This document shows positions 8,479-16,264 of a stretch of DNA of 20,546 bases, piece after piece (position 1 is the first letter of the stretch; each line of letters opens with the position of its first letter). This DNA comes from DASSKF01 sp035690725 (GTDB taxonomy: Bacteria > Actinomycetota > Actinomycetes > Actinomycetales > Dermatophilaceae): positions 1 through 20,546 of the forward strand of contig DASSKF010000262.1 of NCBI GenBank assembly GCA_035690725.1, read 5' to 3'. The translations under genes were made by a program, and so were the position numbers. The notes beneath the pieces were generated by a model. That model was not told the origin of the DNA, did not search any database, and was given only the letters and a program-made list of their open reading frames with translations.

Positions 8479-9968
8479 ACCGGGTCTCCCACCGGAGGCA
8501 CGTCCTCGATGGCGTTGGACACGTCCTTGGGTGCGCGACGCGAGTTCGCGACCGGGCGCTTCTCACCGCGCAGCTCGTCGTCAAGGGTGTCCCCGAGCTC
8601 ATCGAGCTCGCTCTCGCGGGCGGCGAACACCGAGGCGCCGGGACGGTTGCCCCTCGTGACCTCGTTGAAGAGCAGGTTCAGCACCACCGCCACGACCGCG
8701 GTCGCGCTGATCCCCGAGTGCATGATCACGCCGAACCAGTCCGGGAACGCGTTCCAGAAGTCCGGCGAGGCGATCGGGATGATGCCGACCGCGATCGACA
8801 CGGAGACGATGACCATGTTGAGGTTGTCGTGGTACTGCACGCGGGACAGCGTGCGGATGCCGCTGGCAGCCACCGAGCCGAAGAGGACGATGCCCGCGCC
8901 GCCCAGCACCGGGTAGGGGATCGCCGCGACCACCGCTCCGACCACCGGAAGCAGGCCGAGCACCACGAGGACGAGTCCCCCGGCGGCCACCGCGAACCGG
9001 CTCTTGATGCCGGTGAGGGCGACGAGGCCCACGTTTTGGGCGAAGGCGCTGCAGGGGAAGGAGCCGAAGACCGGCGCCACGGTCGTGGCGGCCATGTCGG
9101 CCCGCAGCCCGTCGGCCACCCGCTTGGCGTCCACCTTGGTGTCGAGGATCTCCCCGATGGCGAGGATGTCGGCCGTCGTCTCGGTCATGATCACGAAGAC
9201 CACGATCGTCATCGAGACGATGGCGCCCGCCTGGAAGGTGGGCGTGCCGAAGTGGAAGACCTGCGGCAGGGCCACGACGTCGGCGGAGCCGACCCGGGAG
9301 AAGTCCGCCTGCCCGGTGAGGGCGGCGATGAGGGTACCCACGACGAGGCCGATGAGGATCGACAGCCGGGAGATCGCGCCCTGGAAGACGCGGCTGATGA
9401 CCAAGATGACCACCAACGTCAGGCCGGCGAAGCCGATGTTGGTCATCGACCCGAGGTCCTCGGCTCCGGCACCGCCCATGCACCACGTGAACGCCACGGG
9501 CATCAGCGACAGGCCGATGACCGTGATGATCGACCCGGTGACCACGGCCGGGAAGAGCCGCACCAGCTGGGCGAAGAACGACGAGGCCACGAGGCCGATG
9601 AGCCCGGCCACGATGATCGCACCGAACACCGGCCGCACCCCGCCGTCGCTGGCGATCGCCACCATGGTGGAGACGCTGGCGAAGGAGATGCCCTGGACGA
9701 TCGGCAGCCGGCTGCCGAAGGGACCGATGCCCAGCGTCTGCAGCAGGGTGGCCAGTCCGCTGATGAACAGGCCGGCGGTCACCAGGAGCGCCATGTCGCC
9801 GGGTGACAGCTTCGCGGCCCCACCGACGATGAGCGGCGGCGCGATGACACCGCCGTACATCGTCAGGATGTGCTGGGTGCCGTAGGTGAACAACGTTCCG
9901 GGACCGTACATCTGGTCCTCGGGGCGCCCGCGGTGCGTCGTGGCGGCACGGCCGGTCCTCAGCTTCAT
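8475..9968 (-). CDS. NCS2 (nucleobase:cation symporter-2) urate/xanthine permease
   Basis: This 497-residue inner-membrane transporter of the UraA/PucJ-PucK/UacT type has about 12-14 hydrophobic segments across residues 25-455. It probably imports urate or xanthine with protons. The NCS2 signature QNVGLVALTGIKSR is present, along with PIVQGISFA and the early GTQHILTMYGG, which is characteristic of xanthine/urate members. The C-terminus (about 455-497) is hydrophilic and acidic then basic, and likely cytoplasmic. The ATG at 9968 is used because the transporter family begins near this residue; the upstream open frame lies inside the uricase gene. It lies 14 bases after the uricase stop and overlaps hyi. 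Urate as substrate is inferred from the neighbours. Confidence 0.92.
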   Translation of the reverse strand: MKLRTGRAATTHRGRPEDQMYGPGTLFTYGTQHILTMYGGVIAPPLIVGGAAKLSPGDMALLVTAGLFISGLATLLQTLGIGPFGSRLPIVQGISFASVSTMVAIASDGGVRPVFGAIIVAGLIGLVASSFFAQLVRLFPAVVTGSIITVIGLSLMPVAFTWCMGGAGAEDLGSMTNIGFAGLTLVVILVISRVFQGAISRLSILIGLVVGTLIAALTGQADFSRVGSADVVALPQVFHFGTPTFQAGAIVSMTIVVFVIMTETTADILAIGEILDTKVDAKRVADGLRADMAATTVAPVFGSFPCSAFAQNVGLVALTGIKSRFAVAAGGLVLVVLGLLPVVGAVVAAIPYPVLGGAGIVLFGSVAASGIRTLSRVQYHDNLNMVIVSVSIAVGIIPIASPDFWNAFPDWFGVIMHSGISATAVVAVVLNLLFNEVTRGNRPGASVFAARESELDELGDTLDDELRGEKRPVANSRRAPKDVSNAIEDVPPVGDPV

Positions 9969-9982
9969 GGTGGAGCCACCCT

Positions 9983-10888
9983 TCAGCAGAAGCCGGGGGT
10001 CGAGTGCCAGGCGTTGCCCGCGTCCGGCGCGTCGTCTCTGACGACACTGGCCTCGATGAGGCCGTAGGGCCGGTCGGCCGCGTAGAAGACCTCGTTCGGG
10101 TTGTCGACGCCGAACGGCGAGAGGTCGACCAGGAAGTGGTGCTTGTTCGGCGCGGAGAACTTGACCTCGGCGACGTCGGGGAACTGCTCGAGCACGGCCT
10201 CTCCCATTCCGTACAGCGTCTGCTGCAGTGCCTTGGAGTGGATCTCGGCGAACCGCTGCAGGAGCAGTGCCTTGATGCCGTCGAACGACTTGTTCCAGTC
10301 GGTGTCGGTGCCGACGTGGCGCCACCGCGCGACGAGCGACGTCGCCAGGATCCGGTCGTCGGTCTCCTGCAGGGTCGTGTACCTGTCCTGGAGGAAGCCG
10401 TGGAACTCCGATCCGGTGGACTTCAGGACCACCAGGTCCTTCAGGCCGGAGACGACGTGCGCGGTGCGGTCGGCGCCGCGGCCGTCGACGTTGACGACGG
10501 CGGTGCGCGTGCCGCCACCGGTCTGCACGAAGGCGTGGTCGTGGCCCCGGCCGTCGACGTCGATCCGGCCCCAGTTCGCCTCCTCGACCTCGATCCGGGC
10601 CCCGTCGGCGACCGGCGCGGTCACGAGGAAGTGGTCGGCGAGCTCGAGTGCGAACTGCTCGGGCGACTCGACGCCCTTCTCCTTCGCGAAGGCGAAGACG
10701 GTGTTCTTCTGGGTGTCGGTGGGCAGCACGTCACCCTGGTCACCCTCGACGTGTGCGGCGCTGAAGTTGCCGCGCAGCGACGTGGAGACGGTCAGGTCGC
10801 GGATCTCGTGCCGCGGGGTGTCACGGTGGACGCGGACCAGGTGGACCTGGGCCTTGCCGTACTGGTTGGGACCGAGCCGGATGGCCAT
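9983..10888 (-). CDS. uox: urate oxidase (uricase)
   Basis: This 301-residue cofactor-free oxidase converts urate and O2 to 5-hydroxyisourate and H2O2. Its two T-fold domains are evident. Active-site residues visible are K12 (QYGKAQV), T57 (PTDTQKNT, same position as Thr57 of the Aspergillus enzyme) and H250 (PNKHHF). The SEFHGFLQDRYTTLQETDDR block and ARWRH form the urate-binding region. The ATG at 10888 is preferred over the in-frame TTG at 10897 because GAGGGAG lies nine bases before it and the TTG overlaps the uraH stop. It lies five bases after uraH. No peroxisomal-type or secretion signal is seen, so it is presumably cytosolic. Confidence 0.96.
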   Translation of the reverse strand: MAIRLGPNQYGKAQVHLVRVHRDTPRHEIRDLTVSTSLRGNFSAAHVEGDQGDVLPTDTQKNTVFAFAKEKGVESPEQFALELADHFLVTAPVADGARIEVEEANWGRIDVDGRGHDHAFVQTGGGTRTAVVNVDGRGADRTAHVVSGLKDLVVLKSTGSEFHGFLQDRYTTLQETDDRILATSLVARWRHVGTDTDWNKSFDGIKALLLQRFAEIHSKALQQTLYGMGEAVLEQFPDVAEVKFSAPNKHHFLVDLSPFGVDNPNEVFYAADRPYGLIEASVVRDDAPDAGNAWHSTPGFC

Positions 10889-10893
10889 GAGGA

Positions 10894-11226
10894 TCAACTC
10901 CCTCGATAGGTGGAATAGGCGAACGGGCTCAACAGCACCGGGACGTGGTAGTGCTGGGCGGGGTCGGCGAGCACGAAGGTGAGCCCGACCTCGGGGAAGA
11001 AGCAGCTCTGCCCGCTCGCGGCGAAGTAGGCCGCCGTGTCGAACACCAGCCGGTAGGTCCCCGCCTCGACCCGGTCGGGCCCGAGCTCGGGGACGCGGCC
11101 GTCGTCGTCAGTGACGGCGGTCGCGAGGACAGTGGCCTCCCCGGCCACCACCTCGAGCCGGACCGGCACCCCTGCGGCCGGCCGCCCCAGGGCGGTGTCG
11201 AGGACGTGGGTCGTGATGGCGCTCAT
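10894..11226 (-). CDS. uraH: 5-hydroxyisourate hydrolase (transthyretin-like)
   Basis: This 110-residue protein hydrolyses 5-hydroxyisourate to OHCU, the second step of urate breakdown. It has the features separating the enzyme from transthyretin: TTHVLDTALGRPA near the N-terminus with H7, HYHVPVLL with H94, and the exact C-terminal tetrapeptide YRGS. The start at 11226 overlaps the uraD stop in an ATGA, and the uricase gene follows after five bases, so three consecutive pathway enzymes are encoded in line. There is no N-terminal signal peptide, so it is cytosolic. Confidence 0.96.
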   Translation of the reverse strand: MSAITTHVLDTALGRPAAGVPVRLEVVAGEATVLATAVTDDDGRVPELGPDRVEAGTYRLVFDTAAYFAASGQSCFFPEVGLTFVLADPAQHYHVPVLLSPFAYSTYRGS

Positions 11227-11723
11227 ATGGGTTCGACCACCTTTCGCAGCCGGAGGAGGGCGATCTTGCGCAGCTCGTCGGCGACCACGGCCGCCTCGGT
11301 CGCGTCGTCGTGGGCGAGGCGCTCCCGCAGCGAGGCGAGGATCCCCTCGCCGCTGAGGCCCGTGGCGCAGATGAGGAAGACGCGGCCGAACCGGTCCTCG
11401 TAGGCCCGGTTGCCCTCCAGGAGCGCCTGCTGGACCGCCGCGTCCTGCGAGACGCCGGACTGCTCCTGCCGGGACCAGCCTGCGCCGGCACCGTTGCCCT
11501 GCGCCCGCTGCCCGATCCGGGGGTGGGCGGCGAGTGCCCGGTCCACCTCCGCGGAGCTGAACCGGCGAGCAGCCCGGTCCGCCACGGCATACAGGTCCTC
11601 GGCCCGGGCGTAGGGGCGCCCGGTGAGGACGGCGTCGGCCCATGCGGGCACGTCGCAGCACGCCAGGAGGGTGGGGGTGAGCTCGTCCGCCGGAGCGGCG
11701 TTCAGGTGGTCGAGTGGGCCCAT
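11223..11723 (-). CDS. uraD: OHCU decarboxylase
   Basis: This 166-residue all-helical enzyme decarboxylates 2-oxo-4-hydroxy-4-carboxy-5-ureidoimidazoline to (S)-allantoin. The catalytic histidine is H67 in AAHPRIG and the conserved glutamate is E87 in QEQSG; both fall at the same numbers as in the characterised vertebrate enzyme. The helix GNRAYEDRFGRVFLICATGLSG is a further signature. It is the promoter-proximal gene of the ten-gene operon, with an ATG at 11723 after GAGAGGA. It is a stand-alone protein, not fused to UraH or uricase as in some bacteria. The candidate operator at 11735-11750 lies immediately upstream and probably controls the whole operon. Confidence 0.95.
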   Translation of the reverse strand: MGPLDHLNAAPADELTPTLLACCDVPAWADAVLTGRPYARAEDLYAVADRAARRFSSAEVDRALAAHPRIGQRAQGNGAGAGWSRQEQSGVSQDAAVQQALLEGNRAYEDRFGRVFLICATGLSGEGILASLRERLAHDDATEAAVVADELRKIALLRLRKVVEPI

Positions 11724-11734
11724 CGGGCCGTCCT

Positions 11735-11760
11735 CTCGCTAGTCGAAAAGCCAATTTCGA
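11735..11760 (-). promoter_or_regulatory. candidate operator A, upstream of uraD
   Basis: Reading the minus strand from 11750 to 11735 gives CTTTTCGACTAGCGAG, sharing TTTCG and TAGCG with the sites at 16144 and 16229. It overlaps an 18-base inverted repeat at 11743-11760 (TCGAAA, six bases, TTTCGA). It ends 12 bases before the uraD ATG, so a bound protein would block transcription of the operon. Binding by the local IclR protein is inferred. Confidence 0.5.
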
Positions 11761-11793
11761 TGATCGAGAGCGTGGCACGTGACCGGGACCACG

Positions 11794-11808
11794 TCAACAG
11801 TTTGTTGA
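11794..11808. promoter_or_regulatory. 15-base inverted repeat in the uraD-allE intergenic region
   Basis: TCAACA-GTT-TGTTGA is a perfect inverted repeat with six-base arms. It lies about midway between the two divergent genes and overlaps a minus-strand TTGACG (11797-11792) that could be a -35 element for uraD. It differs from the TTTCG-type sites, so it may bind a second factor, such as a nitrogen or carbon regulator or the HTH protein encoded at 12772. Confidence 0.4.
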
Positions 11809-11824
11809 AGAATTCCCCGGGCCG

Positions 11825-11854
11825 TTGACGCGTGCCGCAGAGCAGCGGCATCAT
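11825..11854 (+). promoter_or_regulatory. candidate promoter of allE
   Basis: TTGACG (11825-11830) and CATCAT (11849-11854) are separated by 18 bases and could be -35 and -10 elements. Transcription would start near 11861, leaving a leader of about 40 bases that holds operator B and the ribosome binding site GGAG (11891-11894). Confidence 0.4.
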
Positions 11855-11872
11855 CTCTCCATACAGAAACTT

Positions 11873-11888
11873 GATTTCACATCGCGGA
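11873..11888 (+). promoter_or_regulatory. candidate operator B, leader of allE
   Basis: GATTTCACATCGCGGA matches the site at 16144-16159 at 14 of 16 positions. Just upstream and partly overlapping is GAAA-N5-TTTC (11866-11878). The site lies downstream of the proposed -10 and ends two bases before the Shine-Dalgarno, a position suited to repression by blocking RNA polymerase. Confidence 0.55.
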
Positions 11889-11899
11889 CAGGAGCACCG

Positions 11900-12742
11900 A
11901 TGGCGTCCGAGCCGGCCCCCCACTACTACGCGCCCCGTGGCGGCCTTCCCGGACAGCGCGAGCTCACCACCGACCGGGCCGTGTTCACCGCAGCGTATGC
12001 CGTGCTGCCGCGGCGCACGATGACCGACATCGTCACCAGCTTCCTCCCCTTCTGGGAGGGCACCCGCCTCTGGGTGGTCGCGCGTCCCCTGTCAGGGTTC
12101 GCCGAGACCTTCTCGCAGTACATCGTCGAGGTCGCTCCCGGCGGGGGTAGCGACCGGCCCGAGCTGGACCCCGGGGCCGAGGGCGTCGTCTTCCTCGTCG
12201 AGGGACAGCTGACCGTCGCCATCGACGGTGAGAAGCACGAGATGGTGCCGGGCGGCTACGCGTTCGTGCCCCCGGGCACGCAGTGGACCGTGCGCAGCAC
12301 CGGTGACACGGCCGCACGGTTCCACTGGATCCGCAAGGCCTACCAGCGGGTCGAGGGGCTCGGGGCCCCGGCAGCGTTCGTCACCAACGAGCAGGACGTC
12401 GACCCGGTCCCGATGCCGGACACCGACGGGGCGTGGACCACCACCCGGTTCGTGGAGACCGGGGACATGCGGCACGACATGCACGTCAACATCGTCAACT
12501 TCGAGCCGGGCGGGGCGATCCCGTTCCCGGAGACGCACGTGATGGAGCACGGGCTCTACGTGCTCGAGGGCAAGGCGGTCTACCTGCTCAACAACGACTG
12601 GGTGGAGGTGCAGGAGGGCGACTTCATGTGGCTGCGGGCCTTCTGCCCCCAGGCCTGCTACGCCGGGGGCCCGGGCCGGTTCCGCTACCTGCTCTACAAG
12701 GACGTCAACCGGCACGCGACGCTGAGCCGCAGCTTCCTCTGA
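11900..12742 (+). CDS. allE: (S)-ureidoglycine aminohydrolase
   Basis: This 280-residue bicupin hydrolyses (S)-ureidoglycine to (S)-ureidoglycolate and ammonia. Two cupin domains are visible: the first around residues 75-145 (VEGQLTVAIDGEK, PPGTQW) and the second around 190-265. The manganese ligands expected in the C-terminal cupin are present as E211, H213, H217 and Q251 (FPETHVMEHG and CPQACYA). Length and the C-terminal KDVNRHATLSRSFL fit the family. The ATG at 11900 has GGAG five bases before it. It diverges from the uraD operon across 176 bases. It needs an AllC partner to make ureidoglycine, which is not in this window. Confidence 0.94.
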   Translation: MASEPAPHYYAPRGGLPGQRELTTDRAVFTAAYAVLPRRTMTDIVTSFLPFWEGTRLWVVARPLSGFAETFSQYIVEVAPGGGSDRPELDPGAEGVVFLVEGQLTVAIDGEKHEMVPGGYAFVPPGTQWTVRSTGDTAARFHWIRKAYQRVEGLGAPAAFVTNEQDVDPVPMPDTDGAWTTTRFVETGDMRHDMHVNIVNFEPGGAIPFPETHVMEHGLYVLEGKAVYLLNNDWVEVQEGDFMWLRAFCPQACYAGGPGRFRYLLYKDVNRHATLSRSFL

Positions 12743-12755
12743 GCGGCAGCCCCGT

Positions 12756-12770
12756 CCCCAGCGACTGGGG
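12756..12770. terminator. short hairpin between convergent allE and HTH gene
   Basis: CCCCAG-CGA-CTGGGG forms a six-base GC-rich stem with a three-base loop, lying between the allE stop and the stop of the minus-strand regulator. No T tract follows on either strand. A bidirectional terminator is plausible from position. Confidence 0.45.
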
Positions 12771-12771
12771 G

Positions 12772-13167
12772 CTACCCGGCCACGCCGCGGTTCAGATAGT
12801 TGTAGACGGTGAACCGGGAGACTCCCAGCGCCTCGGCGATGAGCTCGGCGGACTTGCGGTACTCGAAGGCTCCCCGCTCCTCGAGCAGCCGCACCGCTCG
12901 CTGCTTCAGCGGACGGGACAGCCCGTCGAGGGGTGCCCCGAGCTCTGCCGCGACGGAGTCCAGGAGGGCGTCGAGCCCGGCCGCCTCGGCCGGGAACTCG
13001 GGCACCCGCACGGCGGCGACCAGCTCGCCGTCCCAGCGCAACGGCACGTCGGTGTCCCGGGCGGAGGCCGCGGGCAGGAGCTGTCCGCCGACCCGGTCGA
13101 CCAGCGGTCGGACCGCCTCGACGAGCGGGTGGTCACCGACGTCGGAGCCGCCGTCACCCCTCGGCAC
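12772..13167 (-). CDS. small HTH transcriptional regulator (DauR/YheO-like HTH_22 domain)
   Basis: This is a 131-residue protein. The C-terminal third (about 85-131) reads LSRPLKQRAVRLLEERGAFEY then ALGVSRFTVYNYLNR. This is the helix-turn-helix typical of the HTH_22 domain found at the C-terminus of YheO/DauR regulators. The N-terminal part (about 15-80) is a reduced, unassigned domain lacking an obvious full PAS-like YheO region. The only usable start is GTG at 13167, which overlaps the upstream small gene by 14 bases and implies coupling; the longer open frame beyond it is shadow sequence. It faces allE across 29 bases and may control urate genes, but target and ligand are unknown. Confidence 0.8.
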   Translation of the reverse strand: MPRGDGGSDVGDHPLVEAVRPLVDRVGGQLLPAASARDTDVPLRWDGELVAAVRVPEFPAEAAGLDALLDSVAAELGAPLDGLSRPLKQRAVRLLEERGAFEYRKSAELIAEALGVSRFTVYNYLNRGVAG

Positions 13168-13396
13168 GCTGCACCTGCAGGGTGATCCGGCTGGCTCCGC
13201 CCTCGAGGGCCGCGGTGACGAGCGGCGCGAGCGCGGCGAGGACGGCGTCGGCATCGCCCTCGGCGGAGGTGCCGAGTGGCCCGAAGTCACAGGCGAGCCC
13301 GGCGGCGACGGCGGCATCGTGCGCCGCGACGGCGTGCGTCGGGGGGTCGCCCTCCCCGACGAACGGCTCGGTGGTGAACTCGGCTTCCAGCCGCAT
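13154..13396 (-). CDS. small thiamine-binding-like (MTH1187/YkoF-type) protein
   Basis: This 80-residue protein begins MRLEAEFTTEPFVGEG and later has GPLGTSAEGDADAVLAAL and ends GASRITLQVQRAEG. This alternating strand-helix layout with a TSAEGD motif resembles the single-domain thiamine-binding/MTH1187 (DUF77) proteins, which form a ferredoxin-like fold. I recognise it by pattern only. No signal peptide or membrane segment is seen. It overlaps the HTH gene that follows, so the two are probably made together. A link to Gcl, which needs thiamine diphosphate, is conceivable but speculative. Confidence 0.6.
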   Translation of the reverse strand: MRLEAEFTTEPFVGEGDPPTHAVAAHDAAVAAGLACDFGPLGTSAEGDADAVLAALAPLVTAALEGGASRITLQVQRAEG

Positions 13397-13413
13397 GGCG
13401 TCCACGCTACCGG

Positions 13414-14667
13414 TCAGCCGGTGCGGCGCCGGCCGAGCCGGGCCAGCGCGGCGCGGTCCACGCCGATCCCCTCGACGACCTCGGCCTCGTCGACGGCGCC
13501 GCACTCCAGCCCGCGCAGGACGAACCCGGCCAGGGCGGCCGCCGTGGCGGGCTCGTCCAGGAACCGCGAGTCGCCGCCGCCGGTGTAGGCGCGCAGCCGG
13601 GCCACGGCGACGTCCAGCCCGTCGCGGTAGAAGGAGTAGGTCGCGGCGAAGCGGGTCGGCAGCTGCGCCGGGTGCAGGTCCCACCCTTGGTAGTAGCCGC
13701 GCTCCAGCGACCGGCGCACCAGCCGGGCGTGGAGGCGCCAGCCCGCGTGGACGGCATACTCCTCGCCCACCGGGAGGATGTTGGTGGAGCCGTCGGACAG
13801 GTGCACGCCCGTGTCGGCAGCGGCCACCTGCATGACCGCCTTGGCGAAGTCGGCCGCCGGGTGCTCCATGCTCTGCTGGGCCGCGGAGATGCCCAGCGAC
13901 GCCGAGTAGTCGTAGGTGCCGTAGTGCAGCGACGTGCACCGCCCGGCCGCCGTGTGGACCATCCGCGCGACGAGCGCGGTGCCGTCCGGCCCGAGGATCG
14001 ACTGGGGTGTCTCCACCTGGATCTCGAAGCCCAGCCGCCCGTCCGGCAGTCCGTGCGTCTCCTCGAGCCACTCGCACGCGGAGACCATGGCCTCCACCTG
14101 GTCGACCGAGGTCACCTTGGGCAGGGTGAGGACGAAGCCGTCACCGAGCGCCCCGGACGCGGCGAACTCGCCGACCACCAGGTCGAGGGTGCGCAGGCCG
14201 CGCCGCCGGGTGGGGGCCTCGAAGCTCTTGAACCGTATGCCGTGGAAGGGCGTGGCCGTGCCCGACGTCACCGTGGTCGCGAGCGCCCGCGCCGCACGGA
14301 CGGCGTCGGCGTCCTCCTCGGCGTCCCCCCGGTCGCCGTAGCCGTCCTCGAAGTCGATGCGCAGGTCCTCGACCGGCTCGCCGGCGAGCTTGCGCTGCAC
14401 CCGCGGGTGAACCTCGTCGACCAGCTCCTCCGGCAGCCCGGCCGCCGCGGCGAACGCCTGCGGGGTGCCCCCGTGCGCGGCGAGCACGTCCAGCGCCTGC
14501 TTGCCCCACTGCGCGACGGTGTCGGCGTCGAACCGGTCGGCGGGGACGTAGACGGTGTGCACCGGCTGGCGCACACCGCGGTCCCCGGGGAAGTCCCGGG
14601 CCAGTGCCGCGTCGGCACCGGCGAGGCGCTGGTCGAGCGTCGCGACGAGGTCGTCGAACCGGCTCAC
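13414..14667 (-). CDS. DUF6986 protein, CitE/malate-synthase-like aldolase fold
   Basis: This 417-residue cytosolic protein looks like an uncharacterised DUF6986 family member. Its motifs follow the order of the CitE/HpcH/malate synthase barrels: RIDFEDGYGD (E107, D108), GIRFKSFEAP, LTLPKVTSVDQVEAM, FEIQVETPQSI (E215, E219) and LHYGTYDYSASLG (D253). The VET and GTYDYS segments resemble the IET and GRWDYIFS segments of malate synthase A, whose glutamate and aspartate bind magnesium. That points to a lyase or condensing enzyme acting on a 2-oxo acid; the actual reaction is unknown. It follows the malic enzyme by 41 bases on the same strand. This context suggests malate or glyoxylate as partners, but that is inference. 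Confidence 0.8.
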   Translation of the reverse strand: MSRFDDLVATLDQRLAGADAALARDFPGDRGVRQPVHTVYVPADRFDADTVAQWGKQALDVLAAHGGTPQAFAAAAGLPEELVDEVHPRVQRKLAGEPVEDLRIDFEDGYGDRGDAEEDADAVRAARALATTVTSGTATPFHGIRFKSFEAPTRRRGLRTLDLVVGEFAASGALGDGFVLTLPKVTSVDQVEAMVSACEWLEETHGLPDGRLGFEIQVETPQSILGPDGTALVARMVHTAAGRCTSLHYGTYDYSASLGISAAQQSMEHPAADFAKAVMQVAAADTGVHLSDGSTNILPVGEEYAVHAGWRLHARLVRRSLERGYYQGWDLHPAQLPTRFAATYSFYRDGLDVAVARLRAYTGGGDSRFLDEPATAAALAGFVLRGLECGAVDEAEVVEGIGVDRAALARLGRRRTG

Positions 14668-14708
14668 CTGGCCCTCCTGTTCGTCGTGCTGTCGGTATGC
14701 CGGGTGGT

Positions 14709-16115
<1,407 letters not shown>

Positions 16116-16143
16116 CGGCCGACCTCTCAGTGCCGCAGCAGTA

Positions 16144-16159
16144 GATTTCGCATAGCGGA
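16144..16159 (+). promoter_or_regulatory. candidate operator C, malic enzyme promoter
   Basis: GATTTCGCATAGCGGA matches the allE-leader site at 14 of 16 bases. It contains an imperfect inverted repeat, TTCGC-ATA-GCGGA. It abuts the proposed -10 of the malic enzyme promoter (16164-16159 on the minus strand), so occupancy should repress the malic enzyme/DUF6986 operon. Confidence 0.55.
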
Positions 16160-16187
16160 GATTAGTATCCTGAATACGGAAGATCAA
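16159..16187 (-). promoter_or_regulatory. candidate promoter of the malic enzyme/DUF6986 operon
   Basis: On the minus strand TTGATC (16187-16182) and TAATCT (16164-16159) are separated by exactly 17 bases. The spacer holds a near-perfect 13-base palindrome, GTATCCTGAATAC (16165-16177, one mismatched pair), which could itself be a regulator site. Confidence 0.5.
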
Positions 16188-16220
16188 GAGACGAGGAGCA
16201 CCGTCTCACGACCACCCGGT

Positions 16221-16246
16221 GATATTAGTGTTTCGAGTGCCGGAAA
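16221..16246 (+). promoter_or_regulatory. candidate -10 and operator D upstream of the IclR gene
   Basis: GATATT (16221-16226) could be a -10 element, though no good -35 is seen. TGTTTCGAGTGCCGGA (16229-16244) follows and shares TTTCG, a T and CGGA with operator C; its outer TTTC...GAAA arms (16231-16246) form an imperfect palindrome. The position suggests autoregulation. Confidence 0.42.
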
Positions 16247-16264
16247 GACATGAAGGAGCTGCCC

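Noticed and set aside
5295..8916. Very long plus-strand open frames opposite gcl, glxR and hyi (over 600 residues each).
   Set aside because: They show no protein family motif, are rich in R, G, D, H and V, and lie opposite well-supported genes; long antisense frames are expected at this G+C content.
8475..10325. A longer permease frame reaching back into the uricase gene.
   Set aside because: The extra residues are an out-of-frame reading of uricase; the membrane protein begins at the ATG at 9968, 14 bases after the uricase stop.
10889..10897. TTG start for uricase at 10897.
   Set aside because: The ATG at 10888 has a well-spaced GAGGGAG and leaves K12 and T57 at normal family positions.
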